Assembly (NCBI GenBank): GCA_045588655.1
Contig: JAZNEP010000028.1
Location: 62,001 to 126,000 of the forward strand
DNA length: 64,000 nt
Source of the DNA: SVFI01 sp045588655
GTDB taxonomy: Bacteria > Bacillota > Clostridia > Lachnospirales > Lachnospiraceae
Direction: 5' to 3'
Of this stretch, positions 7,866-17,553 are shown one piece after another (position 1 is the first letter of the stretch; each line of letters starts with the position of its first letter). The translations under genes were made by a program, and so were the position numbers. The notes beneath the pieces are model-generated. The model saw only the letters and a list, made by a program, of their open reading frames with translations. It ran no database searches and had not been told where the DNA came from.

Positions 7866-9599
7866 TTATACTTCAGGAATTGCTGCGATAAGTGCCTCTC
7901 TTAATGCCTCCAATTTCGCGTCTGCATCCGCTAAAGATTCGCCTTTGATACCCATATAGAACTTAATCTTCGGCTCTGTTCCCGACGGACGAGCACAGCA
8001 CCAGGAATCATTTTCCAGGTCAAAATAGAGAACATTTGACTTCGGAAGTCCCGTCTCTGATTTTTCCCCGGTTGCCATATCTGTCACCTCATTTACGTCG
8101 TAATCACGTACTTTGAGGACTTTGAGACCAGCAAGTTCCTTCATCGGATTTTTGCGAAGGGCAGCCATAATATCTTTAATCGCCTGTGCTCCTGAAACAC
8201 CTTTCATTGTGATTGTGTGAAGTCCCTCTTTAAAATATCCATACTCTTCATATACTTTAATCATCTGATCCCAAAGCGTAATTCCGTTCTTTTTACAGAA
8301 CGCAGCCACTTCACACAGACACATCACAGCAACAATCGCATCCTTATCTCTTGCATGTGTTCCCGCAAGACATCCATAACTCTCTTCTAGACCAAACACA
8401 TAGTTGTATGTGTTGTTTTCTTCAAACCATTTAATCTGCTCGCCGATGTATTTAAATCCTGTCAATACTTCAATCTGTTTTACATCGTATGCTTTTGTAA
8501 TTACATCGGACATATTGGTCGTTACGATTGTTTTTACAAGAGCTGGATTAGCAGGCATGGTACCTGTTGCTTTCTTCTCACGAAGCAGATATTCTGCAAT
8601 CAACATTCCTGACATATTTCCTGTGAATGGTACATACTCACCACTCTTTGTATCTAGTGCATACACACCAAGACGGTCTGCATCCGGATCAGTTGCCAAA
8701 ATAATATCTGCACCAACTTCTTTTGCAAGCTTAATCGCAAGCTCAAATGCTGCAGGATCTTCCGGATTCGGATAAGCCAGCGTTGTAAAATTCGGATCCG
8801 GCATTTCCTGTTCTTTTACTACATACACATTTTTAAATCCAAGTTCAGCAAGGATGCGTTTTACCGGAACAAGACCCGTTCCATTAAACGGTGAGTAGAC
8901 AATCTTAAGCTCATCTGAAACTTCATCTATTACTTCCTGATGAACAATCTGCTTTTTCAGCTCTACCATATATGCATCATCAATCTCTTTTCCGATCATG
9001 GTAAGCAATCCGTCTGCAAGCGCTTTGGACTCATCCATTGTCTTTACTTCATGGAAATCGGTCACCGCTTTTACTTCTTCAATAATCTCCACATCTTTTG
9101 GGGATGTCACCTGCGCACCATCTTCCCAATATACTTTATATCCGTTGTACTCAGGTGGATTATGACTTGCTGTTACCACAATACCGGCCGTACATTTTAA
9201 GGTACGAACCGCAAAAGATAATTCCGGTGTCGGACGAAGCGCATCAAACAAATATGCTTTAATTCCGTTTGCACAAAGACAAAGCGCTGCCTCTTTTGCA
9301 AACTCCGGCGAAAAACGTCTGGAATCGTAAGCAATGGCTACTCCCATGTCCTGACTTCCCTGTTTCAAAATGTAATTTGCAAGTCCCTGTGTTGCTTTTC
9401 GTACCGTATAGAAATTCATACGGTTTGTTCCCGCACCGATTACACCACGGAGTCCGCCTGTACCAAATTCGAGGTCACGATAAAATCTGTCTTCTACTTC
9501 TTCCTCATTGTCACGAATTGCAAGAAGTTCATCTTTGGTGTTCTGGTCAAAATAATCATCCTCTAACCAGAATTCATACATCTCTTTGTAGTTCATCAT
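7866..9599 (-). CDS. pgcA: Phosphoglucomutase/phosphomannomutase (PgcA-type)
   Basis: A 577-residue alpha-D-phosphohexomutase, the long Firmicutes type that interconverts glucose-6-phosphate and glucose-1-phosphate. Catalytic TASHNP is at residues 143-148 (phosphoserine S145), the metal loop DPDADR at 304-309, the sugar-binding loop EESYG follows, and RPSGTEPK near the end binds phosphate. All four signature loops are intact. GGAGG lies 6 nt before the first of two adjacent ATGs. It supplies glucose-1-phosphate for RfbA (23554-24432) or for UDP-glucose, which explains its place in a glycan locus. Some members also act on mannose phosphates. Confidence 0.9.
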   Translation of the reverse strand: MMNYKEMYEFWLEDDYFDQNTKDELLAIRDNEEEVEDRFYRDLEFGTGGLRGVIGAGTNRMNFYTVRKATQGLANYILKQGSQDMGVAIAYDSRRFSPEFAKEAALCLCANGIKAYLFDALRPTPELSFAVRTLKCTAGIVVTASHNPPEYNGYKVYWEDGAQVTSPKDVEIIEEVKAVTDFHEVKTMDESKALADGLLTMIGKEIDDAYMVELKKQIVHQEVIDEVSDELKIVYSPFNGTGLVPVKRILAELGFKNVYVVKEQEMPDPNFTTLAYPNPEDPAAFELAIKLAKEVGADIILATDPDADRLGVYALDTKSGEYVPFTGNMSGMLIAEYLLREKKATGTMPANPALVKTIVTTNMSDVITKAYDVKQIEVLTGFKYIGEQIKWFEENNTYNYVFGLEESYGCLAGTHARDKDAIVAVMCLCEVAAFCKKNGITLWDQMIKVYEEYGYFKEGLHTITMKGVSGAQAIKDIMAALRKNPMKELAGLKVLKVRDYDVNEVTDMATGEKSETGLPKSNVLYFDLENDSWCCARPSGTEPKIKFYMGIKGESLADADAKLEALREALIAAIPEV

Positions 9600-9620
9600 T
9601 CAAATCCTCCTGTCTGTTTT

Positions 9621-11624
9621 TTATTGTTTTGCTCGTTTCCAATTTACTGTAAAATCAGAATGATCGAGCGAAAAGTTTGGGTTATAGTACGGATCGCCCT
9701 TGGCAAGTACTTTTTCCCATTTTACTTTGAACCGGTCTGATTCCTGCTGGTAGCGAATCGCTCTCGCATCCCCTTTGTCGGATCCCCTGGACTTCGATTC
9801 AAAGTGATAAAGCTCCGCGAACGGAGTAAATATATTCAAAAGTCCCTTTTCTCTGACCTTTAGGCAGAAGTCTACATCATTGAGTGCAACCGCAAACTCC
9901 TCATCAAGCCCTCCAAGCTCTTCGTAAAGTGACTTTTTCACCATCATACATGCTCCGGTTACTGCTGAAACATCCTGCGCATAACAAAGCTTTCCCATAT
10001 AACCGACATTGGCTTCCGGAATTCGATAATGCGTATGTCCGGCTGTTCTGTGTGCTCCAAGTCCTACTACAATTCCCGCATGCTGAATTGTACGATCTTC
10101 ATAATACAGCTTTGCTCCAACCACACCGACATCTGCCCGAAGCGCATACATAAGAAGCTCTTCCATCCAATTCGGTGTAATCACCTGCGTATCATTATTC
10201 AAAAGCAGAATGTATTCTCCTGTTGTACTAACCACTCCAAGATTGTTAATCTTGGAATAGTTAAATGCTCCCTTATATTCTACCACACGAACGAGCGGAT
10301 GTTGACTGATTTCTTCATAATATGTTCGAATTTCGGATGTTTCACTATTATTTTCCACAATCACAATTTCATAGTTGTCATACGTCGAAACATTGATGAT
10401 CGATTCTACACAGCGCGAAAGGTCTTCTACATGATCTTTGTTTGCAATCACAATCGACACTTTCGGCCGGCTCGTAAGCGCATAGCGAATACGAAAAATA
10501 GTTGCAAACGCTCTGGTACTTTCAATCTCAAAATCCCGATATCCAAAGCTCTTTAAATGTTCAGCAATCGCACCCTTGGCCGCATCAATGGCATAGGTCT
10601 TGGCATCAATACCCGAGGCTACGCTTCCTTTATGCGAACGCCAGTAATAAAGAATTTTCGGGACATGCACAATACATTTTGCTTTCTGTGTCAGACGAAG
10701 AATCATGTCATGATCCTGACTTCCATCGAACTGGCTGCGGAACAGCTCACCATCTGCTAAAAGTTCTTTGGCAAACACGCTGAAATGACAAATATAGTTG
10801 TTAGCTCTCAGATTATCAAGCGCAAAATCCGGTTTAAAATGCAACGTAATCATATGATTGATGCTATTGCCTTTAAATGTCGCTTCATCACAATAAATAT
10901 AATCCGCATTTTTCTCACAGATCACCTTCATATATTCATACAAAACACTTGGATGTAGCAGGTCATCATGATCGAAAAGACCGATATAATCACCGCTCGC
11001 CATCTTGTAACACTGATTTGTATTTCCGGAAATCCCTTCATTTTTGTCTAACTTTTTATAAACGATTCGACTATCCTTTGCGACATACGCATTACAAATC
11101 TCACCAACAAATGCATGGGCATCGTCTGATCCGTCTGCAAGGCAAAGTTCCCAGTTTTTATACGTCTGTAATTGCACCGACTCAATCATCTCACGCAAAA
11201 ACTTCTCCGGCGTATTGTACAACGGAACCAAAATACTGATTTTAATCTCTCTGTCAAACTTTGTTTCTTCCTCCGCCTTCCTCTGCGAAGCACTCGGAAA
11301 GCTACCGGTACCATGAATCTTAATCGCTCTCTTCTCTCGATACTTATTCACAAGCTTTCGTGCAATTCCCTTTGGATTTCCGTGACACAAAATACGATTT
11401 TTTGTTGCGATGGCAAAATTGATTACCACACGAAACGGTTTTGCCATCTTCCAAAAAACAGAACCTTTTATCTTATCCAGCTTTCTCTGCAGATCTTCCG
11501 CTTCTCTCTGGCTGTCCGCCAGACGATAGGTCAACTTTTCATTTCTTTCTTTTTCTCTCTCATACAGATCTTTATAGTATGCAGTCAAATCCTCCTGTCT
11601 GACTGTCTGCTTTTCCTCTGACAT
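9621..11624 (-). CDS. Tandem GT2 glycosyltransferase with N-terminal coiled coil
   Basis: A 667-residue protein. Residues about 10-50 form a charged coiled coil ending in the motif GSVFWKMAKPFR, a likely membrane-surface helix. Two GT2 domains follow: the first starts at ISILVPLYNTP with FDHDDLLH as the DxD region, the second at VSIVIANKDH with LLNNDTQV and a LNDVDFCLKVREKG acceptor segment. This layout is common in rhamnan or galactan polymer assembly in Firmicutes. The start has GGAG 6 nt upstream and lies 3 nt after the stop of the preceding gene. Probably extends the chain exported by the ABC transporter encoded at 13502-15729. Confidence 0.85.
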   Translation of the reverse strand: MSEEKQTVRQEDLTAYYKDLYEREKERNEKLTYRLADSQREAEDLQRKLDKIKGSVFWKMAKPFRVVINFAIATKNRILCHGNPKGIARKLVNKYREKRAIKIHGTGSFPSASQRKAEEETKFDREIKISILVPLYNTPEKFLREMIESVQLQTYKNWELCLADGSDDAHAFVGEICNAYVAKDSRIVYKKLDKNEGISGNTNQCYKMASGDYIGLFDHDDLLHPSVLYEYMKVICEKNADYIYCDEATFKGNSINHMITLHFKPDFALDNLRANNYICHFSVFAKELLADGELFRSQFDGSQDHDMILRLTQKAKCIVHVPKILYYWRSHKGSVASGIDAKTYAIDAAKGAIAEHLKSFGYRDFEIESTRAFATIFRIRYALTSRPKVSIVIANKDHVEDLSRCVESIINVSTYDNYEIVIVENNSETSEIRTYYEEISQHPLVRVVEYKGAFNYSKINNLGVVSTTGEYILLLNNDTQVITPNWMEELLMYALRADVGVVGAKLYYEDRTIQHAGIVVGLGAHRTAGHTHYRIPEANVGYMGKLCYAQDVSAVTGACMMVKKSLYEELGGLDEEFAVALNDVDFCLKVREKGLLNIFTPFAELYHFESKSRGSDKGDARAIRYQQESDRFKVKWEKVLAKGDPYYNPNFSLDHSDFTVNWKRAKQ

Positions 11625-11627
11625 AAG

Positions 11628-13499
11628 TTACTCCTCTTTATTTCCTTTTAACATGCGAAGCGGCTTTGTCACTTTCCAGCTCGCACTGTTTTTCAAATCG
11701 CGGATCTGCTGTTCTCTATTTTCAACGACAAATCTCAAATCAGAAACGCTCGTCTTTAATTCCCTGACCGCATCTTTGGACATTTCAATTTCTTCCACGC
11801 TGATTTCGGCTTGCATATCTTCTGCTGTCACTGCCTTTATTGTAAGCATAGGCAAACAGTTTTCAAACAAATATAAAAGTCCGCCAAGATGCACACCGTT
11901 TGTCTCAACCGAAAGTCCGACATGCTCTCCGTTTTGGTCTGCCATTGCTCCAATACGAAGAATCCGGGAAGGCGCTCCTTCTCCTGTCGCGTCCAAAGAA
12001 TTTAGCTCCAAAACCGAATTCTCTGCCACCTCCGGTAATCTGTATACAAAATTTCCATCCTTGGAGTATTTTGCACGAATCTGCTCCTTTTTCCCTGAAG
12101 GCTTTTTCAACACCGCATCTCTTGCATCCAGCGCGTCCAAATGACTACGAATCCGCTCTGCGGTAAGCACCGGCTTACCTTGCATATCATAAGAGTTGCA
12201 AAGCACACATGCATCCTGCTGTACATAGTGCTGAAAATTGGTTTCCATAGCCAAAAACAGTTCTCTGCTTTTCTCTGAAATCCCGACTTTCTCATACAAA
12301 TCCGAAAACACTTTCTGCTCTATACAAGTTCTGTGTTTCGCCTCCAAATAAAAATACAGAAAACGGAATATCATGAAATCAATTGGAATCGGAAAGTCAA
12401 ATGTCCATTCATAATCTATTACCACTGCTTTCTCCGAAAGCAAAATATTCTGACACACCAAATCCACATCCGTTACCGGAAGTGCCTTCCAACTCTGCTC
12501 CTTCCAGTGTTCACAACTTCCGAACACCTTCTCAAATTCCGGTGTGATTTCAAATGGCTTAAGTGCTGAGAGCTTCCTAAATGCTTCACATACCAAAAGA
12601 AGTACGTCTGCCACTTCCTGTACCTCTCCTCGTGCAAGCATTTCATCCAGTGTCTGTTCCAAACTCTTGCCCTGCACATAGGAAAACGTAACACTACCTT
12701 CCTGCACTTGTTTTATTTCATTTACCTGACAGGACTTACCAAGCACCTTAAGATCGCCTAGCACAGCCTGCAACTGTTTTTCCATATCACACATTTTCCT
12801 TACATGCGGATATGCCTCTTTGGTTACAGCACTCTTTTTCACATAATCCCGAAACAGGTCCGTACGAATCTGCGCGTCCACACGCCTTTCATTTGAAAAA
12901 CGGGTATATATCGGCTCATCCGGACATTCTATCTTTGATATCACTATCATATAAGCGTGTGCAACATACGGATACATCCCCCGCTGCACCAACAAATCTG
13001 TGACTTCCTGCTCATCAAATGCCTCCATACGTGCCCTGTCAAAATGATAAAAATTATCGTCACATTCTCCCTTTCCAGGCATTCGTTCTGCTGAAAAAAA
13101 TACCGATGGGAAGTCTACACACGGATACGGATAATACCATTTTACATGAACATGACTCTCATTTGAGAGCTCCGATAATTGCGTCAGCAGAAACGGATAT
13201 CCTATGTTCTCCCCAGAAAGATCTCCTTGTGCAAATGCATGCACACTGCTTGGGTTATCAAAAAACACAATCAGCTTTCCTTCCTGCGAAAGCAACTGAA
13301 ACAAATTCTGTATCGAAACTTTGTTTACGTGTGACAATACACGCACCGGGTTCCAAAAAATATAATCATACTCTTGCTTATTATCAAAAGATATCGAATC
13401 GCATTCCGAAAGCACATTCTCCTCACAAAGCTCAAGAACACGAGCGGTCTTATGGATTGAAAAAAAACGTTTTAAATTCCCTTCGCGATTCGTACGCAT
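11628..13499 (-). CDS. Methyltransferase-like/kinase-like protein with C-terminal coiled coil
   Basis: About 623 residues. The N-terminal part resembles a SAM methyltransferase (RVLELCEEN for motif I, LLSQEGKLIVFF for a later strand), though motif I lacks the usual glycine-rich loop. The middle (about residues 200-420) resembles an APH/LPS-kinase fold: DVDLVCQN stands where HxDxxxxN is expected, with His replaced by Asp, and VIDYEW holds the second Asp. The C-terminus is a coiled coil ending SASWKVTKPLR, close to the motif in the next gene product. In O-antigen systems a methyltransferase/kinase pair (WbdD-like) caps chains and sets length before ABC export, a role that fits this position (inference). 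Confidence 0.6.
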   Translation of the reverse strand: MRTNREGNLKRFFSIHKTARVLELCEENVLSECDSISFDNKQEYDYIFWNPVRVLSHVNKVSIQNLFQLLSQEGKLIVFFDNPSSVHAFAQGDLSGENIGYPFLLTQLSELSNESHVHVKWYYPYPCVDFPSVFFSAERMPGKGECDDNFYHFDRARMEAFDEQEVTDLLVQRGMYPYVAHAYMIVISKIECPDEPIYTRFSNERRVDAQIRTDLFRDYVKKSAVTKEAYPHVRKMCDMEKQLQAVLGDLKVLGKSCQVNEIKQVQEGSVTFSYVQGKSLEQTLDEMLARGEVQEVADVLLLVCEAFRKLSALKPFEITPEFEKVFGSCEHWKEQSWKALPVTDVDLVCQNILLSEKAVVIDYEWTFDFPIPIDFMIFRFLYFYLEAKHRTCIEQKVFSDLYEKVGISEKSRELFLAMETNFQHYVQQDACVLCNSYDMQGKPVLTAERIRSHLDALDARDAVLKKPSGKKEQIRAKYSKDGNFVYRLPEVAENSVLELNSLDATGEGAPSRILRIGAMADQNGEHVGLSVETNGVHLGGLLYLFENCLPMLTIKAVTAEDMQAEISVEEIEMSKDAVRELKTSVSDLRFVVENREQQIRDLKNSASWKVTKPLRMLKGNKEE

Positions 13500-13501
13500 C
13501 A

Positions 13502-14800
13502 CTAAACCTCCTCTACGGTGATCTGCGTGTTCATATCAAAAAAACCAACGGTATTCTTATCCGAAATCACAGATATACTTACCAGATCATACAATCTGTG
13601 ATACACCTTAAATTCATCTCCTACATAACCGGTACAGCCGAGAGAAATCAGATAATCGCCTCCCTGTAAGTCCATCTGCTGACGGTAGGTAACAATCCGC
13701 TCCTGTCCTTTCTCACATACACCGGTCTCGACCCGTTCAAACATGGTGTTTGTCCCGGTAATGTCGGTTCCCTGCGGATTTTTAATTGTGAAGGTAAAAA
13801 TCGGATCTTTGACTGTCTCATTAAAACGAAGCTTTGCTTTTACCTCAAACACAGACCCTTTCTGAATGATATTACCAAACGCTCCATACTGATCTACAAT
13901 GGCAAAATCCACAATCTCTGCCTGTCGTTCTCCGTAATCGAGCACATTATCATTGATGGTAAAATGCTGTTTCCATGCGTTCGAATCACCTTTTTCCAAG
14001 GTCAGTTTACTCTTTCCCGAAATATCCTCAAGCGTATCCACATCAAGCTGATTGACCAGTAGTTTCTTGTACATGTTAATCATGTCCTTCGGGTTACCCT
14101 CTGCAAGTTTTACGCCCTGATTTAACAAAATCACCCTATCACAGTACTTGGCAATGCTGCTTAAATCATGACTTACGAAAAGAATGGTCTTACCCATTGC
14201 TTTGAATTCCTCAAATTTGTGGAAACACTTCATCTGAAAAAATACATCTCCCACAGAAAGCGCTTCGTCCACAATCAATATCTCCGGTTCAATGTTAATC
14301 GCCACAGCGAAAGCAAGTCGCACAAACATACCTGAGCTGTACGTCTTGACCGGCTGGTATACAAAATCACCGATATCCGCGAAATCAAGAATATCCTGAA
14401 GTCTGGCGTCAATTTCTTCCTGCGAGAAACCAATCATGGTACCATTTAAATAAATATTTTCAATTCCGGTATACTCCATATTAAAACCGGCTCCAAGCTC
14501 AAGCAGAGCAGATATACGTCCGTTTACCTCAAGCTCGCCGCTTGTTTTATTTAAAACACCTGTGATTATTTTTAGGACTGTTGATTTACCGGAACCATTC
14601 GTTCCAATAATCCCAACACTCTCTCCCTGCTTAATCGAAAAACTAACATTTTTCAATGCATAATGCTCTTTGTACTTCTTACCACGTGACAGACCGAGCG
14701 ACTCTTTGAGACGGTCAGATGGTTTATTATACAATTTATATACTTTGTTGAGCTCCGACACACGGATGACAACCGGAGCGCTTGGTGTATTGTTTTCCAT
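13502..14800 (-). CDS. wzt: ABC transporter ATPase with Wzt-type C-terminal domain
   Basis: A 432-residue exporter ATPase. GTNGSGKST is Walker A, the signature region is YSSGMFVRLAFA, and LIVDEALSVGD is Walker B, followed by the switch His in VSHD. Residues about 285-430 form a beta-rich C-terminal domain of the Wzt carbohydrate-binding kind (VFEVKAKLRF, VYHRLYDLVS), which in O9a-type systems recognises a capped chain end before export. AAAGGAA precedes the ATG. It pairs with the permease at 14899-15729 and precedes the possible capping protein at 11628-13499. Confidence 0.88.
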   Translation of the reverse strand: MENNTPSAPVVIRVSELNKVYKLYNKPSDRLKESLGLSRGKKYKEHYALKNVSFSIKQGESVGIIGTNGSGKSTVLKIITGVLNKTSGELEVNGRISALLELGAGFNMEYTGIENIYLNGTMIGFSQEEIDARLQDILDFADIGDFVYQPVKTYSSGMFVRLAFAVAINIEPEILIVDEALSVGDVFFQMKCFHKFEEFKAMGKTILFVSHDLSSIAKYCDRVILLNQGVKLAEGNPKDMINMYKKLLVNQLDVDTLEDISGKSKLTLEKGDSNAWKQHFTINDNVLDYGERQAEIVDFAIVDQYGAFGNIIQKGSVFEVKAKLRFNETVKDPIFTFTIKNPQGTDITGTNTMFERVETGVCEKGQERIVTYRQQMDLQGGDYLISLGCTGYVGDEFKVYHRLYDLVSISVISDKNTVGFFDMNTQITVEEV

Positions 14801-14866
14801 ACATATTCCTTTTCTATTTTAGGTTGTAAGCGTGGCTGTATATATTCTGCTAAGGGGCACGCTCAA

Positions 14867-14895
14867 ACTATAATATTAAACTAATATCTATACAA
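14867..14895 (-). promoter_or_regulatory. Possible internal promoter before wzt
   Basis: On the minus strand TTGTAT and TATAGT are separated by exactly 17 nt in the 98-base gap between permease and ATPase genes. The -35 matches consensus at only three positions, so this is a weak candidate. A 6-bp inverted repeat (AGCGTG/CACGCT, 14829-14863) lies just downstream. Confidence 0.3.
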
Positions 14896-14898
14896 AAA

Positions 14899-15729
14899 TT
14901 ACAGCACATCCGCAAAATGCGGTTTAAGGCGTTTGAAAACGATCGTTCCAAAAATAAAAAGAAGGATTGTCACTCCCCAAAAATAGAGTGTCATCTTCCA
15001 ATCTTCGAAAAACCAAGCCTGTCCAAACAGCGACTGCCGATAGCCATTAACGACATAGTAGAGCGGATTTAGCTTAAACAAAGGTTCAAACACGGTTCCT
15101 TCCATTCTCGTCACTGACCACATAATCGGTGTTGCCCACATTCCAATCTGAAGTGCAATCGCAACTATCTGTGAAAGGTCACGAAAAAATACAACAACCG
15201 AACAGAACGTGTAGCTGAGAGCCAGCACAAGAATGAACATACAAAAGCTATAATATATGAGCTGAATCAGGTGTGGCATAAACGAGTATCCGTAAATAAA
15301 ATAAATCACAAGCAACACACCCACGAAGAACACATGAATAAAACATGCTGCAATAATCTTAATCAGCGGAAGAATGCTGATTTTGAAGACCACTTTCTTG
15401 ACAAGATAATTGTATTCAAGCAGTGCATTCGTAGAATTGGTTACAGCCTCTGAGAAGAAAAACCACGGCACAAGTCCGCTCGTCAAATATACAACAAACG
15501 GAACCTCCACACCGGATTTAAACATCTCAGCTTTCGCACTAAATCCTTTTTCAAATACAAGCCAGTACACAAGAATAGTAATCACCGGCTGTACAAACGC
15601 CCAAATGATACCCAGGTAAGAACCTGCGTATCTTGTCTTAAAATCATTTTTGGACAACTTCCAAATCAATCTTCTATTATTCCACAGTTCTTTCGGAAGC
15701 GAGAAGAACTTATTTAAAAATGTACTCAT
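14899..15729 (-). CDS. wzm: ABC-2 polysaccharide export permease
   Basis: About 276 residues with six predicted helices, matching the Wzm/TagG/RfbA-permease family: LSKNDFKTRYAGSYLGIIWAF at the N-terminus is the amphipathic gate helix region, and NPLYYVVNGYR is the conserved segment before the last helices. I place the start at 15729 (GGGAG 8 nt upstream). An ATG at 15774 is open, but the promoter seen at 15777-15805 would put the transcript start at about 15770, leaving that ATG outside the mRNA. It forms the exporter with the ATPase encoded downstream. Confidence 0.87.
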   Translation of the reverse strand: MSTFLNKFFSLPKELWNNRRLIWKLSKNDFKTRYAGSYLGIIWAFVQPVITILVYWLVFEKGFSAKAEMFKSGVEVPFVVYLTSGLVPWFFFSEAVTNSTNALLEYNYLVKKVVFKISILPLIKIIAACFIHVFFVGVLLVIYFIYGYSFMPHLIQLIYYSFCMFILVLALSYTFCSVVVFFRDLSQIVAIALQIGMWATPIMWSVTRMEGTVFEPLFKLNPLYYVVNGYRQSLFGQAWFFEDWKMTLYFWGVTILLFIFGTIVFKRLKPHFADVL

Positions 15730-15776
15730 TCTGATTTCTCCCATGGTTTGGCCAATGCGCGCAAACATACTCATTT

Positions 15777-15805
15777 ATCATACCATATATCACCCGAAAT
15801 ATCAA
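15777..15805 (-). promoter_or_regulatory. Promoter of the wzm-wzt operon
   Basis: TTGATA (15800-15805) and TATGAT (15777-15782) are separated by 17 nt, a near-consensus sigma-A promoter reading toward the permease. It gives a leader of about 40 nt to the ATG at 15729 and decides that start. Confidence 0.7.
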
Positions 15806-15867
15806 ATATCCGGCCTAGGTTCTTTGTTGTCTTCCACAAGTCTATCCCAATACAATTCGAGTCCTGG

Positions 15868-17541
15868 TCAGCGGAATTTTACATACTTTCTTTTTGAGCT
15901 GTAAGAAATCACTTTCGCCCCGAGTCGCTGCATCAGTTCCACATAATGCGGTGTGGAATAATAGCTGGTTTCTCCGGTTTCTTTATTTTTGTTTTCCATC
16001 AGCCAGTCCGGTGCATCAAAAAATGCCTTACTCGGAGCAATTGCCTCATAGAAATAATCCGGATATGCTCCGTTTCCATGATGTGACATTTGTACAATGT
16101 CCGATTTTACATCATCCGGATAGCTAGTCATAATTTCATCTGCAATCCGTCGTCCCATCTCGCTCCCCTTTGAAGGATCTGTTATGCCTCCCGCAATCTG
16201 CTCACTGTTATCTGCTGTATCTGCCAAAAAGAGCACACTCTTTTTCTTTCCACTGAGCTTAAACACCATAGATCCATCATTCATGATATTATCACTGTTC
16301 TCTATCACCATCTCATTGCAGGTATGAAGCACTTTCATCTTTAATCCAATGATCTCAAGCTCATCTCCTGCCTTTAACCAACGTACATTGTCATGTCCTT
16401 CAAGTCCCATTTTTAAATAACCATAGGTATCAGAGCGTTCGTTACCTTCCGCCACTACCGCGTCATAGTCCATCTCACCGATTAAAATCTCTTTTATCTC
16501 AATCTCAGATTTATCCCATTCCGCCTCCAGAACAGACGCCAGAACGCCGCAATGATCATCATGCGGATGCGTAATAATCCAGGCGTCTACTACCCCGCCT
16601 TTTTTCTTAATCTCTTCTACAAGTGCCTCACTCTGCCATGCACGTCCACCATCCACAACCACAAGTCCTCCCAGACCATCACGAATGATGTAACTCATAC
16701 ACTGGTAGCCATTGACATCCTCGTACTGTCGCATCGTATATACACGTTCTTCTGTATATTTGTACACTCGGTAATGCTCTGTTTTTCCGATTAATTTGAT
16801 ATCATAACGATCTACTTCTCCCAATAAGGTCTGCCAGTCACCCAGCACAAAATACTCAAAGTTGCGCTTTCTCATCTGTTTCACCAAGGTCTTGACCGGT
16901 ATTTCCTCATTATCCATCGTCATCAATGCTGCCAGCTTTTTATACCCTTTTCGATCATAATTTCCAAAGTTTTTCCTTACATACCAAAGCTCCATGTTCG
17001 CATTGTACATACGAATATCTTCATTTATCGGTTCGGTCACCACCGCGCGAGGTGCTACTACTCCCATGCGATTTGGCTCCACCACGGCCTCTTTTGAAAG
17101 CCCCTCAAAATCCCGCATGATAATGTCATTGACCTCGATTGCTTCCTGGCTGATTTTCTCTTTGTTCGCCGCCGTTTTATATTCTGTATCCGTAAACACA
17201 GTTCTTCCACAAAGCAATAGCAATAGCAATAGCGGAATCCACATTTTTGAATTTTTATGCACGAATACAGCAAATGTAAACGCCACAAGAAGAGGTGTCA
17301 TCAGCAACCAGAAAAAGCGCTCATACACACCCAGATTTCCGCTTTTATCAATCACGTACAACGATAGCGGATTCATCATTCCTACAAGAGCAATGACCAC
17401 ATAATATACATAAAAGCGAAGCTGCGTGCTCTTCTCCTTTTTCACCACCCAGAGCAGCAACGCACAGACAAAGAGAATGCCTATGGACCCAACGCCGAAA
17501 TATAAATCTACTTTTTCTTTTAAGTCATACAAAAGCGACAC
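15868..17541 (-). CDS. Membrane protein fused to an extracytoplasmic metallo-beta-lactamase domain
   Basis: A 557-residue protein. About four helices lie in residues 15-112, an extracytoplasmic linker domain spans about 113-265, and a metallo-beta-lactamase fold spans about 268-557. Its metal site is intact: THPHDDH (325-330 for HPHDDH), ADTAD near 440, and SHHG at 486-489. This MBL subtype resembles the ComEC C-terminal hydrolase, so a phosphodiester or other ester may be the substrate (inference). Residues 1-265 match the product of 18645-19517 in helix order and in soluble motifs (SQEAIEVNDII versus SQEVEIFDLI; EYFVLGD versus EYVILYD). The start codon is GTG with AGGAGG 6 nt upstream, in the same frame as the preceding gene, from whose stop it is separated by 12 nt. 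Confidence 0.72.
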   Translation of the reverse strand: MSLLYDLKEKVDLYFGVGSIGILFVCALLLWVVKKEKSTQLRFYVYYVVIALVGMMNPLSLYVIDKSGNLGVYERFFWLLMTPLLVAFTFAVFVHKNSKMWIPLLLLLLLCGRTVFTDTEYKTAANKEKISQEAIEVNDIIMRDFEGLSKEAVVEPNRMGVVAPRAVVTEPINEDIRMYNANMELWYVRKNFGNYDRKGYKKLAALMTMDNEEIPVKTLVKQMRKRNFEYFVLGDWQTLLGEVDRYDIKLIGKTEHYRVYKYTEERVYTMRQYEDVNGYQCMSYIIRDGLGGLVVVDGGRAWQSEALVEEIKKKGGVVDAWIITHPHDDHCGVLASVLEAEWDKSEIEIKEILIGEMDYDAVVAEGNERSDTYGYLKMGLEGHDNVRWLKAGDELEIIGLKMKVLHTCNEMVIENSDNIMNDGSMVFKLSGKKKSVLFLADTADNSEQIAGGITDPSKGSEMGRRIADEIMTSYPDDVKSDIVQMSHHGNGAYPDYFYEAIAPSKAFFDAPDWLMENKNKETGETSYYSTPHYVELMQRLGAKVISYSSKRKYVKFR

Positions 17542-17553
17542 AGACTTCCTCCT

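Noticed and set aside
13019..13669. Plus-strand open frame of 216 codons
   Set aside because: Antisense to two well supported minus-strand genes and without recognisable protein features.
14829..14863. Inverted repeat AGCGTG/CACGCT as a riboswitch or terminator
   Set aside because: Short stem, long loop, no T-run and no known riboswitch core.
15730..15774. Longer permease start at 15774
   Set aside because: It lies at or before the expected transcript start of the promoter at 15777-15805, while the ATG at 15729 has a good ribosome site.
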